A stretch of 64,000 nucleotides of DNA from JAXLYE01 sp046351595 (GCA_046351595.1 JAXLYE010000004.1:744001-808000); one strand, 5' to 3'; positions 26,531-36,009 are shown, counted from the stretch's first letter. Notes: a model not told the origin generated them from the sequence alone. Numbers and translations: made by a program.

Positions 26531-26592
26531 CCTGGGTGCTTCGCGGCACGAGGCCCCTTCCCCCACCGAGCGTGTCGCGAAGCCCCCAGGCT
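26529..26592 (+). terminator. Very long hairpin terminator
   Basis: AGCCTGGGTGCTTCGCGGCA and its continuation CG (26529-26550) pair with 26571-26592 over 22 bp, with one mismatch and one G-T pair, enclosing a 20-base pyrimidine-rich loop. It overlaps the stop codon of the preceding gene and is followed by TCTTCTCT. Strong intrinsic terminator. Confidence 0.75.
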
Positions 26593-26780
26593 CTTCTCTG
26601 ACGAGCCGCGCTCACCAGACGGGAGTGCAGGCAACCTCTTGCGGAGCGGCAGCGGCGTGGTCCGCTGTCCCCGGTAGGAAAGACGGAGCGGGCGTCACCG
26701 CGTTCACCGCAGCCGCGGGAGCGCAGGGGGCGCTCGCTCCTGTTCGTCGTGCGCGGGCCGTGGCCGTGCGCTGCCTGCCT

Positions 26781-28838
26781 TCAGGGTGTCGCGGTGTCCT
26801 GGGTCGCGCTCGGCGGGCAGGTGAGCGGGCGCGGGCCGGGCAGGCGCAGGCGCGGCGCGACCTCGCCGCCGCTGACGAGCGGTCCGTGGTAGCGCGTGAG
26901 CTCCTCGACCGCGAGCTCGCGCAGGTTGATGTCGTCGTAGAAGCGCACCGAGCCCTCGGGCAGGTTCTTGACCACGGCGCCGAAGCTGTCGCCGCCCGAG
27001 GCCAGAAAGTCGCTGACCGCGACGGTGTAGCGCTTCTTGTCGTCGATCGGCTTGCCGCGCTCGTCGAGCAGCGCCACCACGAGCGTCTTGTTGCCGGCGC
27101 CGGTGCAGCGCGCCTCGACGGTGATCCCCGATGGGATGAGCGCGCCGTGGCTGCTCAGCACGTTGTGGCGCACCAGATCCGTCAGCACCGCGCCGGTCAC
27201 CGTCACCACCGCCAGCCGGTTGTCAAACGGCAGCACCTCGAACATGTGGCCGTAGGTGATCGGCCCGGCCGGCAGCTCGTTGCGGATGCCGCCGCCGTTC
27301 TGGAACGCGACGTCGATGGGCTGACCCGTGGCGCGCGCGGCACCGCTGCGCAACAGATCCGCCAGCAGGATTCCGAGCGGCGACTCGGTGCGGAACGCCC
27401 GCCGCAGCTTGCTCGGCAGCGTCACGCCGAGCGGCGTCTGGCGCTTGGCCGCAGCGCGGTCGATGTGCGGCTGGATGGCGGCCTGCACCGCGGCGCTGGG
27501 CACGACCTCGTGGCCCTCGTACTGCGCCGGCGCGAGCTCCTGCCCGGCCAGGCCCGAGGCATCGCAGCGCATGACGGTGCCGGCTCGGGCGCGTGTCGCG
27601 TCGCTGCCAGCGGACGTGCTCTCGGTCGCCGGCGCGGCCGGAGCGGCGGCGCGCGGCGGCACCCGCACCCCGCACAGCTCCGTCGGTGGATAGATGTGGA
27701 TGCGCTCCTTGTCGAGCACCCAGCCCTCGCCGGCCTTGTCGCTGCGGCGGAACGGCAGGTCGGCGCGGGCGAAGGCGACGCCGTAGGCGAAGGCCTGGAT
27801 CACCGGCACCCCGTCGACGAAGTGGGCGATGCCGGCGTGGCTGTGGCCGGCGACCACGGCGTCGACGGTGCCGCCGAGCTGCCGCACCAGCTTGAGCACG
27901 CGCCCGTCCGGGTTGTCACACGCCGCGAGGTTCTTCGGATCGTCGAACGACGAGCAGTTGGCGCCCTCGTGCACGGTCAGCACCACCGCCGCGACGCCGC
28001 TCTTGCGCAGCGCCTCGGCCTCGGCGCGCACCGCGGCGGCGATGGGGCCGATGGTGACGTCGCGCAGGTTGAGGATGTTGGTGGTGCGCGGTGTGTCCTC
28101 GGTGACGGCGCCGACGAGGCCGATGGGCACGCCGCCGATCTCGACGCGCCGCGACGTGTACAGGTTCTGCCAGTGCGCCGGCTGGCCGGTCGCCTTGTCC
28201 AGCACGTTCACCGACAGGAACGGGAACTTCGCGGCGCGCAGCCGATCCTTGAGCGCGCCCGTCGGATCGTCGCTGGGCGACTTGGGCACGGCCTGCGGAC
28301 CGGCGGGGCCGTAGTCAAACTCGTGGTTGCCGATGGCCGCGGCGGTGTAGCCGAGCGCGTTGAACGCGTCGATCACCACCTGGCCCTCGCCCAGGTTCGA
28401 GACCATGGTCCCCTGGAACAGATCGCCGCCGTCGAGCAGCAGCACCGGGTGCCGGCGCCGCAGGTTGTCGAGGTAGCCGCCGAACAGCGGCAGCCCGCCG
28501 CGCTGCACCGTGCGCTCGATGCCCGCGCGATCCTTGACCGTGACGGCCCGCGGCTCGACGTAGCCGTGCACGTCCGAGGTGCCGACGAGCGCGATGGTCA
28601 CCTCGCTGGCCGGGCCCGGCGTCGCGGTCGGTGTCGCGGTCGGTGTCGCGGTCGGCGGTCCCTCGGGGCGCACCGCCGGCTGCGTGCACGAGAGGGCCGT
28701 GACCGCGGCGGCGAGCGCTGCTCCGAGCCAGCGGCGGCCGGGCCGCGTCGCCAAAGAGAGGGAAGGGGGCAGGGTTTCACCACCGGCTGCTACCGGCGGC
28801 CGTTCTCTTCTCGGGCTCACGACTCTCTCCCTTCGCAT
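26781..28838 (-). CDS. 5'-nucleotidase / UshA-like bifunctional metallophosphatase, lipoprotein
   Basis: 685 residues, two domains. The N-terminal calcineurin-like phosphoesterase has ALVGTSDVHGY, LLLDGGDLFQGTMVSN, AIGNHEFDYG, LTVHEGAN and VVAGHSHAG, the complete dimetal site. The C-terminal nucleotidase domain has VAFQNGGGIRNELPAGPITY and MFEVLPFDNRL. The leader ends at AVTALSCTQP, a plausible lipobox, followed by a TPTATPTATPTATP linker encoded by a 12-base repeat. ATG 28838 is the longest start; GTG 28820, preceded by AGGGAGAGA, is an alternative. Hydrolyses extracytoplasmic nucleotides for purine and phosphate salvage. Confidence 0.9.
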   Translation of the reverse strand: MRRERVVSPRRERPPVAAGGETLPPSLSLATRPGRRWLGAALAAAVTALSCTQPAVRPEGPPTATPTATPTATPGPASEVTIALVGTSDVHGYVEPRAVTVKDRAGIERTVQRGGLPLFGGYLDNLRRRHPVLLLDGGDLFQGTMVSNLGEGQVVIDAFNALGYTAAAIGNHEFDYGPAGPQAVPKSPSDDPTGALKDRLRAAKFPFLSVNVLDKATGQPAHWQNLYTSRRVEIGGVPIGLVGAVTEDTPRTTNILNLRDVTIGPIAAAVRAEAEALRKSGVAAVVLTVHEGANCSSFDDPKNLAACDNPDGRVLKLVRQLGGTVDAVVAGHSHAGIAHFVDGVPVIQAFAYGVAFARADLPFRRSDKAGEGWVLDKERIHIYPPTELCGVRVPPRAAAPAAPATESTSAGSDATRARAGTVMRCDASGLAGQELAPAQYEGHEVVPSAAVQAAIQPHIDRAAAKRQTPLGVTLPSKLRRAFRTESPLGILLADLLRSGAARATGQPIDVAFQNGGGIRNELPAGPITYGHMFEVLPFDNRLAVVTVTGAVLTDLVRHNVLSSHGALIPSGITVEARCTGAGNKTLVVALLDERGKPIDDKKRYTVAVSDFLASGGDSFGAVVKNLPEGSVRFYDDINLRELAVEELTRYHGPLVSGGEVAPRLRLPGPRPLTCPPSATQDTATP

Positions 28839-28882
28839 ACATCCGGCTCGCGGCGCAACGCCTCTTGGGAAGCCGCACGAGC

Positions 28883-30490
28883 CTAGCCGTGCGGCTGGGC
28901 CAGCACCACCACGACGACCAGCTCGGGCAGCGCGCCGGCGGCCGGTGCCGTCGCGCTCGGGACCACGGCGACGCCGACGTGGCGCAGCGTCGGCTCGCTC
29001 AGCGCGCGGCCGCCCTCGACCTGCTCGGGCGCGCCGACCCGCGTGAGGACCAGGCGCAGCGCCCCGTACCGCCGCGACTGCGCCGCGCTCGAGGCCGCGA
29101 GCCGCGCGTCGGCGTGCTCGTCATCGACCTCGCCGCGCGCCAGCGCCTGCGCCGTCTGCTGCGCCGCCTGGTTCAGCACCTCGTCGACGACCAGCTCGGG
29201 CAGGTGCGCGGCCTGGCGCAGGGCCTGCAGCCGCTGCACCACCTCGGCCGGCGCCTGCCGCGGATCAAAGGGCCGCGGCGGCGTGATGAACAGCTGCGTC
29301 ACCAGGAGCTGCCGCGCGCCGCCGACGCCGACGACCTCGCGCGCGCCGATGCCGACGCGCTGCACGCGCGGATCGAGGAGGTTGGCGCGGTGCCCGGGGC
29401 TGCCCACAAGCGACGCGTGCGCCTCGCGCGGCGAGCCGGCCTGCGCCAGGTTCTCGGTGACCAGCACCGCCGGCACCCCGGCGCGGCGCACCCGGTCCGA
29501 CGGCGTGCCGCTGCGCGGCGACACGTGCGCGACGAAGCGGTAGGCCGCCATCTCATCGCTGTAGGCGCGCGCCGCGGCCACCAGGCGGTCGTCGGACACC
29601 ACCTTCGGCAGCCCGGCTCGACGGCGCTCTTCGTTGAGCAGCGCCAGGACCTCGGTCTCGGCGGCGCGCGCGTCGCTCCAGCTCGCGGCCGCGGCGCTGC
29701 CCGTGCGCGGCACCGGCTGCGACGGCAGCGCCGGCGGCGCCTCGTCGCAGTACCAGGGAAAGTTGGCCAGCACCGTCGGTCCGTGACCGGACTCGCCCAG
29801 GATCTCGACCTGGTAGCGCCCGCGCTCGCCGCAGCGCAGCGCCGCCGAGAACCGCCGCCCCTCGACGGACAGCTTCGGCTCCATGGCCTGGCCCTGCGGC
29901 GTGGTGACGACCAGGCGCGGCCGGCCGTAGGGCGCGAGCAGCTCGCCCGCGAGCGGCACCTCGCTGTCGCGGCGCGCGCCCTGCGGCGGCGGCGTCAGCG
30001 CCACGAACGACTCCAGCACCACGACCAGCGCCCGCTGCTCGCCCGGGGCGCCGTCCACGACCGCGAGGCCGAAGCGCCGCCACTGGCCGCTGCCGACGAG
30101 CGCGTTCAGCTGGGCCGGCAGCCCCGCCAGCATCTCCTCGGGCGCCGCCGGTGAGAAGCCGACGAGCAGCAGGCGGTGCACCGGCTCGATCACGCCGTGC
30201 GCGAGCAGCGCCGCGCTGACCGCCTCGTTCGCCGCCGCGCCGCTCGCCGGGCTGAGTCGCAGGATCGTCGCCGCCGCCGCATCGAGCCGCGGATCGCGGA
30301 CCAGCCGCGGCAGCCGCGCCCGCTGCCCGGCCTCGACGACGGCGCGCGCCATCTCGGCCGCGGTGTCGCGCCCGCCCTCGGTCGCGCTCGCCCGCCCGAA
30401 AGCGGCAAGGTGCGCGAGGAGCGCCGCCAGCGCCCCACCGAGCCTGGCCGCTCGCCTCCGCCTCACCGTGCTGACACAAGCCGCTCTCAT
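28883..30490 (-). CDS. CAP (SCP/PR1)-domain exported protein
   Basis: 535 residues from ATG 30490, with signal peptide (RLGGALAALLAHLAAFGRASA). The CAP domain lies at about 265-400: EVLALLNEERRRAGLPKVV, AYSDEMAAYRFVAHVSP, VTENLAQAGSPREAHASLVG, SPGHRANLLDPRVQRVGIG, containing the usual His and Glu positions. A CAP-like sequence in the N-terminal part (ARLPRLVRDPRLDAAAATIL) may be a degenerate second copy. AAGGA precedes the start. Upstream of the 5'-nucleotidase on the same strand with 44 bases between, probably cotranscribed. Extracellular; activity unknown. Confidence 0.8.
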   Translation of the reverse strand: MRAACVSTVRRRRAARLGGALAALLAHLAAFGRASATEGGRDTAAEMARAVVEAGQRARLPRLVRDPRLDAAAATILRLSPASGAAANEAVSAALLAHGVIEPVHRLLLVGFSPAAPEEMLAGLPAQLNALVGSGQWRRFGLAVVDGAPGEQRALVVVLESFVALTPPPQGARRDSEVPLAGELLAPYGRPRLVVTTPQGQAMEPKLSVEGRRFSAALRCGERGRYQVEILGESGHGPTVLANFPWYCDEAPPALPSQPVPRTGSAAAASWSDARAAETEVLALLNEERRRAGLPKVVSDDRLVAAARAYSDEMAAYRFVAHVSPRSGTPSDRVRRAGVPAVLVTENLAQAGSPREAHASLVGSPGHRANLLDPRVQRVGIGAREVVGVGGARQLLVTQLFITPPRPFDPRQAPAEVVQRLQALRQAAHLPELVVDEVLNQAAQQTAQALARGEVDDEHADARLAASSAAQSRRYGALRLVLTRVGAPEQVEGGRALSEPTLRHVGVAVVPSATAPAAGALPELVVVVVLAQPHG

Positions 30491-30532
30491 CCCCGTCCTT
30501 CTGCGGCCGCCGACCGCGACCTCTCTCGATGC

Positions 30533-30538
30533 ATTGTA
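30533..30538 (-). promoter_or_regulatory. -10 element TACAAT for the CAP gene
   Basis: TACAAT on the minus strand, giving a leader of about 36 bases with AAGGACGGGG before the ATG at 30490: a conventional leadered promoter, unlike its divergent neighbour. Confidence 0.5.
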
Positions 30539-30621
30539 AGGCGCGAAGCGCTCGCCCGTAAGCGTCGCCCCGTCACGCCGAACGCCGCGTCGCTGAGATT
30601 GAGGGCCGAGCGCGGGCGCGG

Positions 30622-30627
30622 CAAGAT
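30622..30627 (+). promoter_or_regulatory. Weak -10 (CAAGAT), leaderless start
   Basis: CAAGAT ends 6 bases before ATG 30634. Same hexamer and spacing as at 63200-63205. Confidence 0.35.
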
Positions 30628-30633
30628 GCCGGC

Positions 30634-32409
30634 ATGGCGGCGACACCCACCTCCACCCGGTCGCGCGGGCCCGGCCGGGCCGTGCTGTGGGGGCTCGCCG
30701 CGCTCGGCCTGCTCGCCGCGGTCGCGCTCGTCGTCGAGCCGCAGCTCGGACAGCGGGCGGGGCAGCCAGTCGCGGGGTCGCGCCAGCTCGTCGACGAGGC
30801 CGAGGTCCGCCGGCTGGTGCGGATCACGGTGCGGCCGCGCGGCGCGCCGCCCTTCACCGTGACCCGCCCCGCTGCCGGCGCCGCGCCGGGGGCTGAGCCC
30901 GGACCGACGCTGACCCCGCCAGGCGTCGGCGCGGACGCGGCGGCGGTCGGTGCCCTGTTCTCGGCGCTGCAGGCCGAGGTCCTGCGCCGCGTGCCGCTGC
31001 CCGCCGGGACCGAGGCGCGCTACGGCCTGGCGGCGCCGCGGCTGGAGCTGCATTGGCCCGACGGAGCCGGCCTGCAGCTCGGGGATGCGACGGCGGACGG
31101 CGGCGTGTACGCACGGCGCCGCGGCGCACCCGAGCTCCTGGTCGTCGATGCGGCGGCCGTCGCGCCGCTCTTCGCGCCGGCCGAGCGCTACCGCAGCCGC
31201 TCGCTGTTCCGGACGCCGCTGCGCGACGCGGGCGAGGTCGCCCTGCCGACGCTCACGCTGAGCCGCAAGCGCGAAGGCTGGCTCGTGCGCGAGCCGGGAC
31301 CGGGAGCAGGCAGAGAGCAGCGCACGGAGGCCGGCGCGGTGCGGGCGCTGCTCGAGCGGCTGGACGCGCTGCAGGCCGCGAGCCGGGTCGAGCCGCGCCG
31401 CGCGCTGCCGGTGACGCCGCCGCCGCTCACCGTGCGGGTCGACGGGCGCGTGCGGCTGCAGGGCGGCTGGCCGTGTCCCCAGGACGCGGCGGCGCGCTGG
31501 CTGCACCGCGACGACGGCGAGGATCTGTGTGTGCGCGCGGACGACGGGCTGTTGCTGCTGTCTCCGACGGTGGCGTCGCTGCTGCCGGCGCGGCTGGGGC
31601 GGTTCCCGGCGGCCGCGATCAGCCGCGTCGTGCGCGAGCCCGTCCCCGGCTGCACGGCCACTCCGCCGCCACGCGAGGAGCTGCAGCGCGAGGCGGGCTG
31701 GCGGCTGGTGCAGCCCGCGGCGACGCCGCTCGAGCGCGCGGCGGCGGAGCGGCTCGTCGCGGCGCTGTCGTCGCTTGTGGTCGAGCGCTGGCTCTCGCCG
31801 ACCGAGCGCGCGGCGGTCCCTCTGCAACCGCAGCTGCGGCTGCGGATCGAGGCCCGCGGCGATACGCAGCGGCTGGAGCTCGACTTCCCCGCGCCGCTGT
31901 GTCCGCGCGGCGGCGCATCGCCCGAGCCCCGGACCGCCGGCTGCCTGGCGCGCAGCGACGAGGAGCCCGGGGTCGCGGTGCTGACGGACGCGATCTGCGC
32001 GGCGCTGGCCGGTCCGCTGCCGAGCCGCTCGCTGCTCGCGCTCGATGAGGCCCGGCTGCTGGCGGTCGAGCATAGGGGCGGGCGCGGGGCGGGCGGGTCC
32101 GAGGTCGCGCTGCCGCTCGGTGCGCCGGCCGTGCGGGCGGCGCTGCGCGGGCTCACCGAGGCGGCGCGCGTCGAGTACGGGCTGCCGCCGGGCACGCCGC
32201 GCGCCATCCTGCGCATCGAGCACGGGCCGCCACCGACGGCGATCGCCTCGGACGAGGTGGCGCCGCGCGAGCAGGAGATTCGCCTGTACGGTCCGGAGCC
32301 GCTGCGTGCGGTGCGCAGCGATCGCCCCCTGACCTATACGCTGTCGCCCGCGGCGAGCCGCGCCGTCGCGGAGCTGTTGGCAGCCGGCCCGCCACCCGCA
32401 CGGGACTGA
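30634..32409 (+). CDS. DUF4340-like membrane-anchored protein
   Basis: 591 residues. One N-terminal anchor (AVLWGLAALGLLAAVALVV) and a large extracytoplasmic part. The pattern of repeated beta-rich segments (RLVRITVRPRGAPPFTVTR, VGALFSALQAEVLRRV, RYGLAAPRLELHW, LLVVDAAAVAPL, RSRSLFRTPLRDAGEVALPT) resembles DUF4340 proteins, which often accompany ABC-type gliding or export systems. No ABC genes are nearby, so the role is unknown. The CAP gene diverges 143 bases away. The rest of the protein is degenerate Pro/Arg-rich and I recognise nothing further. Confidence 0.6.
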   Translation: MAATPTSTRSRGPGRAVLWGLAALGLLAAVALVVEPQLGQRAGQPVAGSRQLVDEAEVRRLVRITVRPRGAPPFTVTRPAAGAAPGAEPGPTLTPPGVGADAAAVGALFSALQAEVLRRVPLPAGTEARYGLAAPRLELHWPDGAGLQLGDATADGGVYARRRGAPELLVVDAAAVAPLFAPAERYRSRSLFRTPLRDAGEVALPTLTLSRKREGWLVREPGPGAGREQRTEAGAVRALLERLDALQAASRVEPRRALPVTPPPLTVRVDGRVRLQGGWPCPQDAAARWLHRDDGEDLCVRADDGLLLLSPTVASLLPARLGRFPAAAISRVVREPVPGCTATPPPREELQREAGWRLVQPAATPLERAAAERLVAALSSLVVERWLSPTERAAVPLQPQLRLRIEARGDTQRLELDFPAPLCPRGGASPEPRTAGCLARSDEEPGVAVLTDAICAALAGPLPSRSLLALDEARLLAVEHRGGRGAGGSEVALPLGAPAVRAALRGLTEAARVEYGLPPGTPRAILRIEHGPPPTAIASDEVAPREQEIRLYGPEPLRAVRSDRPLTYTLSPAASRAVAELLAAGPPPARD

Positions 32410-32457
32410 GCACCGGCCGACGGGCGGCGCCCGTGTACGCGCGGGCTCGCGTCGGGG

Positions 32458-35160
32458 TCAGGCGGGCGGGTCGTCGTGCAGGGTGACGGTGCCGGACGCG
32501 CCGTCGAGGGTCAGGCGCTGACCGGGCCGGATGCGCTGCGTTGCGTCCGCGACCCCGACGACTGCCGGGATGCCGTACTCGCGCGCGACGACCGCGCCGT
32601 GCGACATGGCGCCGCCCATCTCCATCACCAGCCCGGCCGCGGTCAAGAACAGCGGCGTCCAGCCCGGGTCCGTCGACGGCGCGACCAGGATCTCGCCGGG
32701 CAGCACGCGCGCGCCGATCGGGTCGAGCACCACGCGGGCGACGCCGCTGACCGTGCCGGCCGAGGCCGCGGTGCCGAAAAGGCCCTTGCCGTCACCGGCT
32801 GGCGTCGGCGCCTCGGGCGAGGTCCCGTCCGAGAGCAGCACGCGCGGCACGCGGCGGCGCGCCTTCTCGCGCTCGTGCTCCTTGTGCCGGGAAGCGGCCA
32901 GCGCGCCGAGCGCCTCGCCGTCGAGGGCCCGCTGCAGCTCGCCGCGCGACAGGAAGATCGGATCGTCGGCGGCGCCCAGCCGGCCGCTGCGCCGGAGCTC
33001 TTCGCCGACGGCCAAAAGCTGCGCGCGGGCCAGGGCGAAGCACTCGACCAAGAGCGCCTTGGGCGCCTCGCGCAGCCCCGCGAGCTCGCGCGTCCGCTCG
33101 AGCAGGAAGCGCACGGCGCGGCCGCGCAGCCGGCCCTTCTCTTGTGCGCGCGCGGACAGCGCCACGAGGGCCGCCTGCGCCGCGGCCTCGCCGCGCTGGA
33201 ACTGCGCCGCCGGCGCCTGCGACACGTCGGTCAGGTCCAGGTAGTTGCGCAGGCTGCCGAGGATGTGCTCGGGCGTCTCGCTCCAGCGCGGCTGCCCGAG
33301 GTCGATCTCGGCGACGCCGCGGAAGCCGTAGCGGTCGAGGAAGGCGCCGAGCTCGCGCTGCAGGAGCTCGGGCAGCGCGCCCGCGCGGTAGGCCGCGGCC
33401 AGCGCCTCGGGTGCGCGCTCGTGCAGCGCCTTCACGCTCGCCGCATCCGCGCGCAGCCGCGCCGCCAGCGCCCACAGCGCGAGGTCCATCTCGGTCGTCG
33501 GGTTGTGCGGCAGCGCGCGCAGCACCTCGTCGACCTCGTGCGCGGTCGCCAGCCCCGCGAGCAGGCGGCGCGCCACCACCAGGCTGCCGTAGCCGGCGAT
33601 CACCAGCGGCAGCACCCGCGGCGCCACCGTGACCATCGCGCCGTCGAGGAGCCGCTCGACCGCCTGCAGCCGCTGCTGCGCCGACGGGGCGGGCGGCACC
33701 GCGGCCAGCCGCCGCACCTCGGCGCGCGCCTCGTCGAGCTTGCGGCGCGCTTCGGCGGGGCGGCGCAGCGCCTGCACCAGCGTCGGCAGCACCTGCGCCC
33801 TGCGGACCGCGCCGCCGATCGCGCGTACGAGCTTGAGGCGGTCGGTGTGCACCGGCGTGAGCCTGGGGTTGTCGAACAGCGCGTGGAAGATCGGCGCGCT
33901 GCGCGCCTCCATGCGCGGCAGCGCCGCACGGATGAACCACCGCCCGAGATCCGAGCGCACCAGCCCCGTCACGTCGAGCAGCAGCCGGCCCGCGGCGGCC
34001 TTGCCGAACGGCGGGCGCCCGCCCGGCGGGATCTGCGCCAGGCCGAGGTAGCGCAGCATGCCGCTCATCAGGCGGAACCAGCCCTCCATCCCCATCGGCG
34101 TCAGCGGGCCGAGCACGCCCTGGGCGACGTTGAAGTTGAAGTAGACGCGCAGGTCCGAGGGGTCCGCGGGCACGTCCTCGGGCAGCGGGTACAGCGTCGT
34201 GATCGGCCGCGACTGCAGCAGGAACAGCCGCCGCTCGCCGTCGAGCGCCCACTCGATGTCCTGCGGCGCGCCGAAGTGCGCGGCGACGCGGGCACCGAGC
34301 CGCACCAGCGCGGCCAGCTCGGCGTCGGTGAGGCAGGGCTCGTCGGCTGTGGCCGCGCGCTCCTCGTGGCGGGTGCCGCCGCCGGCGACGCTGCGGATGG
34401 CCAGGCGCTTGTCGCCCAGGCGCCGCGACAGCACGCGACCGGTGCGCGTCTCGAGCTCGAAGTGGTCGGGGTTGACGGCGCCCGAGACCACGGCCTCGCC
34501 CAGCCCCGGGCTGGCGTCGACGACGGCGACGTCGCGGCGGCCGCTCACGGGGTCGGCGGTGAACAGCACGCCCGCGACCGCGGCGTCGATCAGCCGCTGC
34601 ACGACGACGGCCAGCGCCACGCCGCGCCCGTCGAGCCCGCGCTGCCGCCGGTAGCAGACCGCGCGCTCGGTGTACAGCGAACCGAAGCAGCGGCGCACCG
34701 CGTCCAGCACCGCGCCCGCGCCGACGATGTTGAGGAAGGTGTCCTGCTGCCCGGCGAAGCTGTGATCGGGCAGATCCTCGGCCGTCGCCGACGAGCGCAC
34801 CGCCACCGCAGGCTCGCCGCCGAGCGCCGCGTAGGCCGCCGCGATCTGTTCGCGCAGCGCCGCCGGCAGCGCGGTCGCGAGGATGGTCTGCCGCGCCTCG
34901 GCCGAGAGCGCCGACAGCCGCGCTACGTCGCCCGGCCCGGTCGCCTCGATGGCGTCGAGGATCGGCGCGAGCACGCCGCTCTCCAGCGTCAGGCGGAAGG
35001 CCGCGGTGGTGACGCAGAAGCCGCCGGGTACGGGCAGGCCGGCGCGCAGGAGCTCGCCCAGGTTCTTGGCCTTGCCGCCGCCCGCCTGCAGCGCCGAGGC
35101 ATCGAGCTCCGAGAGGGGGACACACAGCGGCGGCTCGCGCACGAGGTCCGGGCTACTCAT
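32458..35160 (-). CDS. PEP synthase / rifampicin phosphotransferase-like enzyme
   Basis: 900 residues in three parts: an ATP-grasp PPDK-type N-terminal domain (GGGKAKNLGELLRAGLPVPG, AVRSSATAEDLPDHSFAGQQ, DIEWALDGERRLFLLQSRPI), a helical middle (GVLGPLTPMGMEGWFRL; GFRGVAEIDLGQPRWSETPE), and the C-terminal swivelling His domain (TDPGWTPLFLTAAG, EMGGAMSHGAVVAREYGIP, catalytic His854). The PEP-binding TIM barrel of true PEP synthase is missing; domain order, length and middle-domain motifs match rifampicin phosphotransferase. Its ATG overlaps the MarR regulator gene by 8 bases. Likely phosphorylates a small molecule with ATP; rifamycin is only a guess. Confidence 0.8.
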   Translation of the reverse strand: MSSPDLVREPPLCVPLSELDASALQAGGGKAKNLGELLRAGLPVPGGFCVTTAAFRLTLESGVLAPILDAIEATGPGDVARLSALSAEARQTILATALPAALREQIAAAYAALGGEPAVAVRSSATAEDLPDHSFAGQQDTFLNIVGAGAVLDAVRRCFGSLYTERAVCYRRQRGLDGRGVALAVVVQRLIDAAVAGVLFTADPVSGRRDVAVVDASPGLGEAVVSGAVNPDHFELETRTGRVLSRRLGDKRLAIRSVAGGGTRHEERAATADEPCLTDAELAALVRLGARVAAHFGAPQDIEWALDGERRLFLLQSRPITTLYPLPEDVPADPSDLRVYFNFNVAQGVLGPLTPMGMEGWFRLMSGMLRYLGLAQIPPGGRPPFGKAAAGRLLLDVTGLVRSDLGRWFIRAALPRMEARSAPIFHALFDNPRLTPVHTDRLKLVRAIGGAVRRAQVLPTLVQALRRPAEARRKLDEARAEVRRLAAVPPAPSAQQRLQAVERLLDGAMVTVAPRVLPLVIAGYGSLVVARRLLAGLATAHEVDEVLRALPHNPTTEMDLALWALAARLRADAASVKALHERAPEALAAAYRAGALPELLQRELGAFLDRYGFRGVAEIDLGQPRWSETPEHILGSLRNYLDLTDVSQAPAAQFQRGEAAAQAALVALSARAQEKGRLRGRAVRFLLERTRELAGLREAPKALLVECFALARAQLLAVGEELRRSGRLGAADDPIFLSRGELQRALDGEALGALAASRHKEHEREKARRRVPRVLLSDGTSPEAPTPAGDGKGLFGTAASAGTVSGVARVVLDPIGARVLPGEILVAPSTDPGWTPLFLTAAGLVMEMGGAMSHGAVVAREYGIPAVVGVADATQRIRPGQRLTLDGASGTVTLHDDPPA

Positions 35161-35677
35161 CGCTGAACTTCCTTTCTGCCGCGTCCTGCAGGATCTGCAT
35201 GGCGCGGCGCACCTGCGTCCGCTGCCGCGCCGTCAGCTGCTGCATGATGCGGAGCTGGGCGTCGGCGCGGTCGGACATGAGCTGCTCGACCAGGGCGCGG
35301 CCGCGGGCGGCCAGGCCGACGCGCCGCACCCGGCGATCGTCCTTGTCGATGGCGCGCCACAAGAGGCGCCGCCGCACCAGCTGATCGAGCAGCCGGCTGG
35401 TGGCCGACAGCGAGCGCCCGAGCCGCTCGGCCAGCGCCCGCACCGGCAGCTCCTCGCAGCTGTCGAGCAGCATCAGCGTCGCCATCTGCACCAGCGAGAG
35501 GTCGCTGTGGTCGAGCGCCGCGATCGCCGAGGCCATGAAGTCGCGCGCCATCGCCTTGCGCATCGCTCGCAGGCTGGCGACGAGTGCGGCCCGCTCGCCG
35601 CTGCTCTCGGCGGCCTGCGGCGGCTTGCCCTTCTTCGCGCCGCGTCCCGCCTTCCCCGGCTTGGCATTTGGTTGCAT
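35153..35677 (-). CDS. MarR family transcriptional regulator
   Basis: 174 residues. A Lys/Ala-rich N-terminus, then the MarR winged helix: LVQMATLMLLDSCEELPVRA, LAERLGRSLSATSRLLDQLV (recognition helix), the wing WRAIDKDDRRVRRVGLAARG, and the dimerising C-terminal helix. Stop overlaps the start of the PEP-synthase-like gene by 8 bases, a classic self-regulated MarR/resistance-type pair. Probably represses the operon through the palindrome at 35689-35702. Confidence 0.9.
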   Translation of the reverse strand: MQPNAKPGKAGRGAKKGKPPQAAESSGERAALVASLRAMRKAMARDFMASAIAALDHSDLSLVQMATLMLLDSCEELPVRALAERLGRSLSATSRLLDQLVRRRLLWRAIDKDDRRVRRVGLAARGRALVEQLMSDRADAQLRIMQQLTARQRTQVRRAMQILQDAAERKFSDE

Positions 35678-35688
35678 GCAGGAAATGG

Positions 35689-35710
35689 TTGCACGTGTGC
35701 AAGTAATCTA
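35689..35710 (-). promoter_or_regulatory. MarR-operon promoter and palindromic operator
   Basis: TTGCAC-GT-GTGCAA (35689-35702) is a perfect-arm palindrome placed over the expected transcription start of the -10 element TAGATT (35705-35710, minus strand), 12 bases upstream of the MarR start codon. Typical position for an autorepressing MarR dimer. Confidence 0.65.
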
Positions 35711-35972
35711 CAAGCGGCGCCGCGGGATCGTTTCTGGGTGAAGACGGCGGCGGTGCGGGCGCGGCGCGGGCGCGCGCACGGGGCTTCGGGTCGCGCGGCG
35801 ATCGGCGCGCTGGACAGCGGCGCGGCGCGACTTATCAGAAAGAGCGATGGGCCAGGGCGCAGGGCCCGGGCGGCGCGTTGCGCACGGGGCCGACCGGCGA
35901 TCGGCTGCGTTTGGGCCGCGTTCGGGCCGCGTTCGGGATCGACCTGATGCCGGGCCCCGGCAAAGTGCCGCT
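35711..35972. other. Intergenic remainder between MarR operon and M48 gene
   Basis: About 260 bases without coding potential on either strand. It includes a direct repeat GGGCCGCGTTC/GGGCCGCGTTC near 35913-35934. Confidence 0.4.
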
Positions 35973-35978
35973 TATACT
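35973..35978 (+). promoter_or_regulatory. -10 element TATACT for the M48 protease gene
   Basis: TATACT gives a leader of about 25 bases containing AGGAGG before ATG 36010; -35 not clear. Confidence 0.5.
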
Positions 35979-36009
35979 GAGACTGGCGGCGTCGCCGCAG
36001 GAGGTTCGG

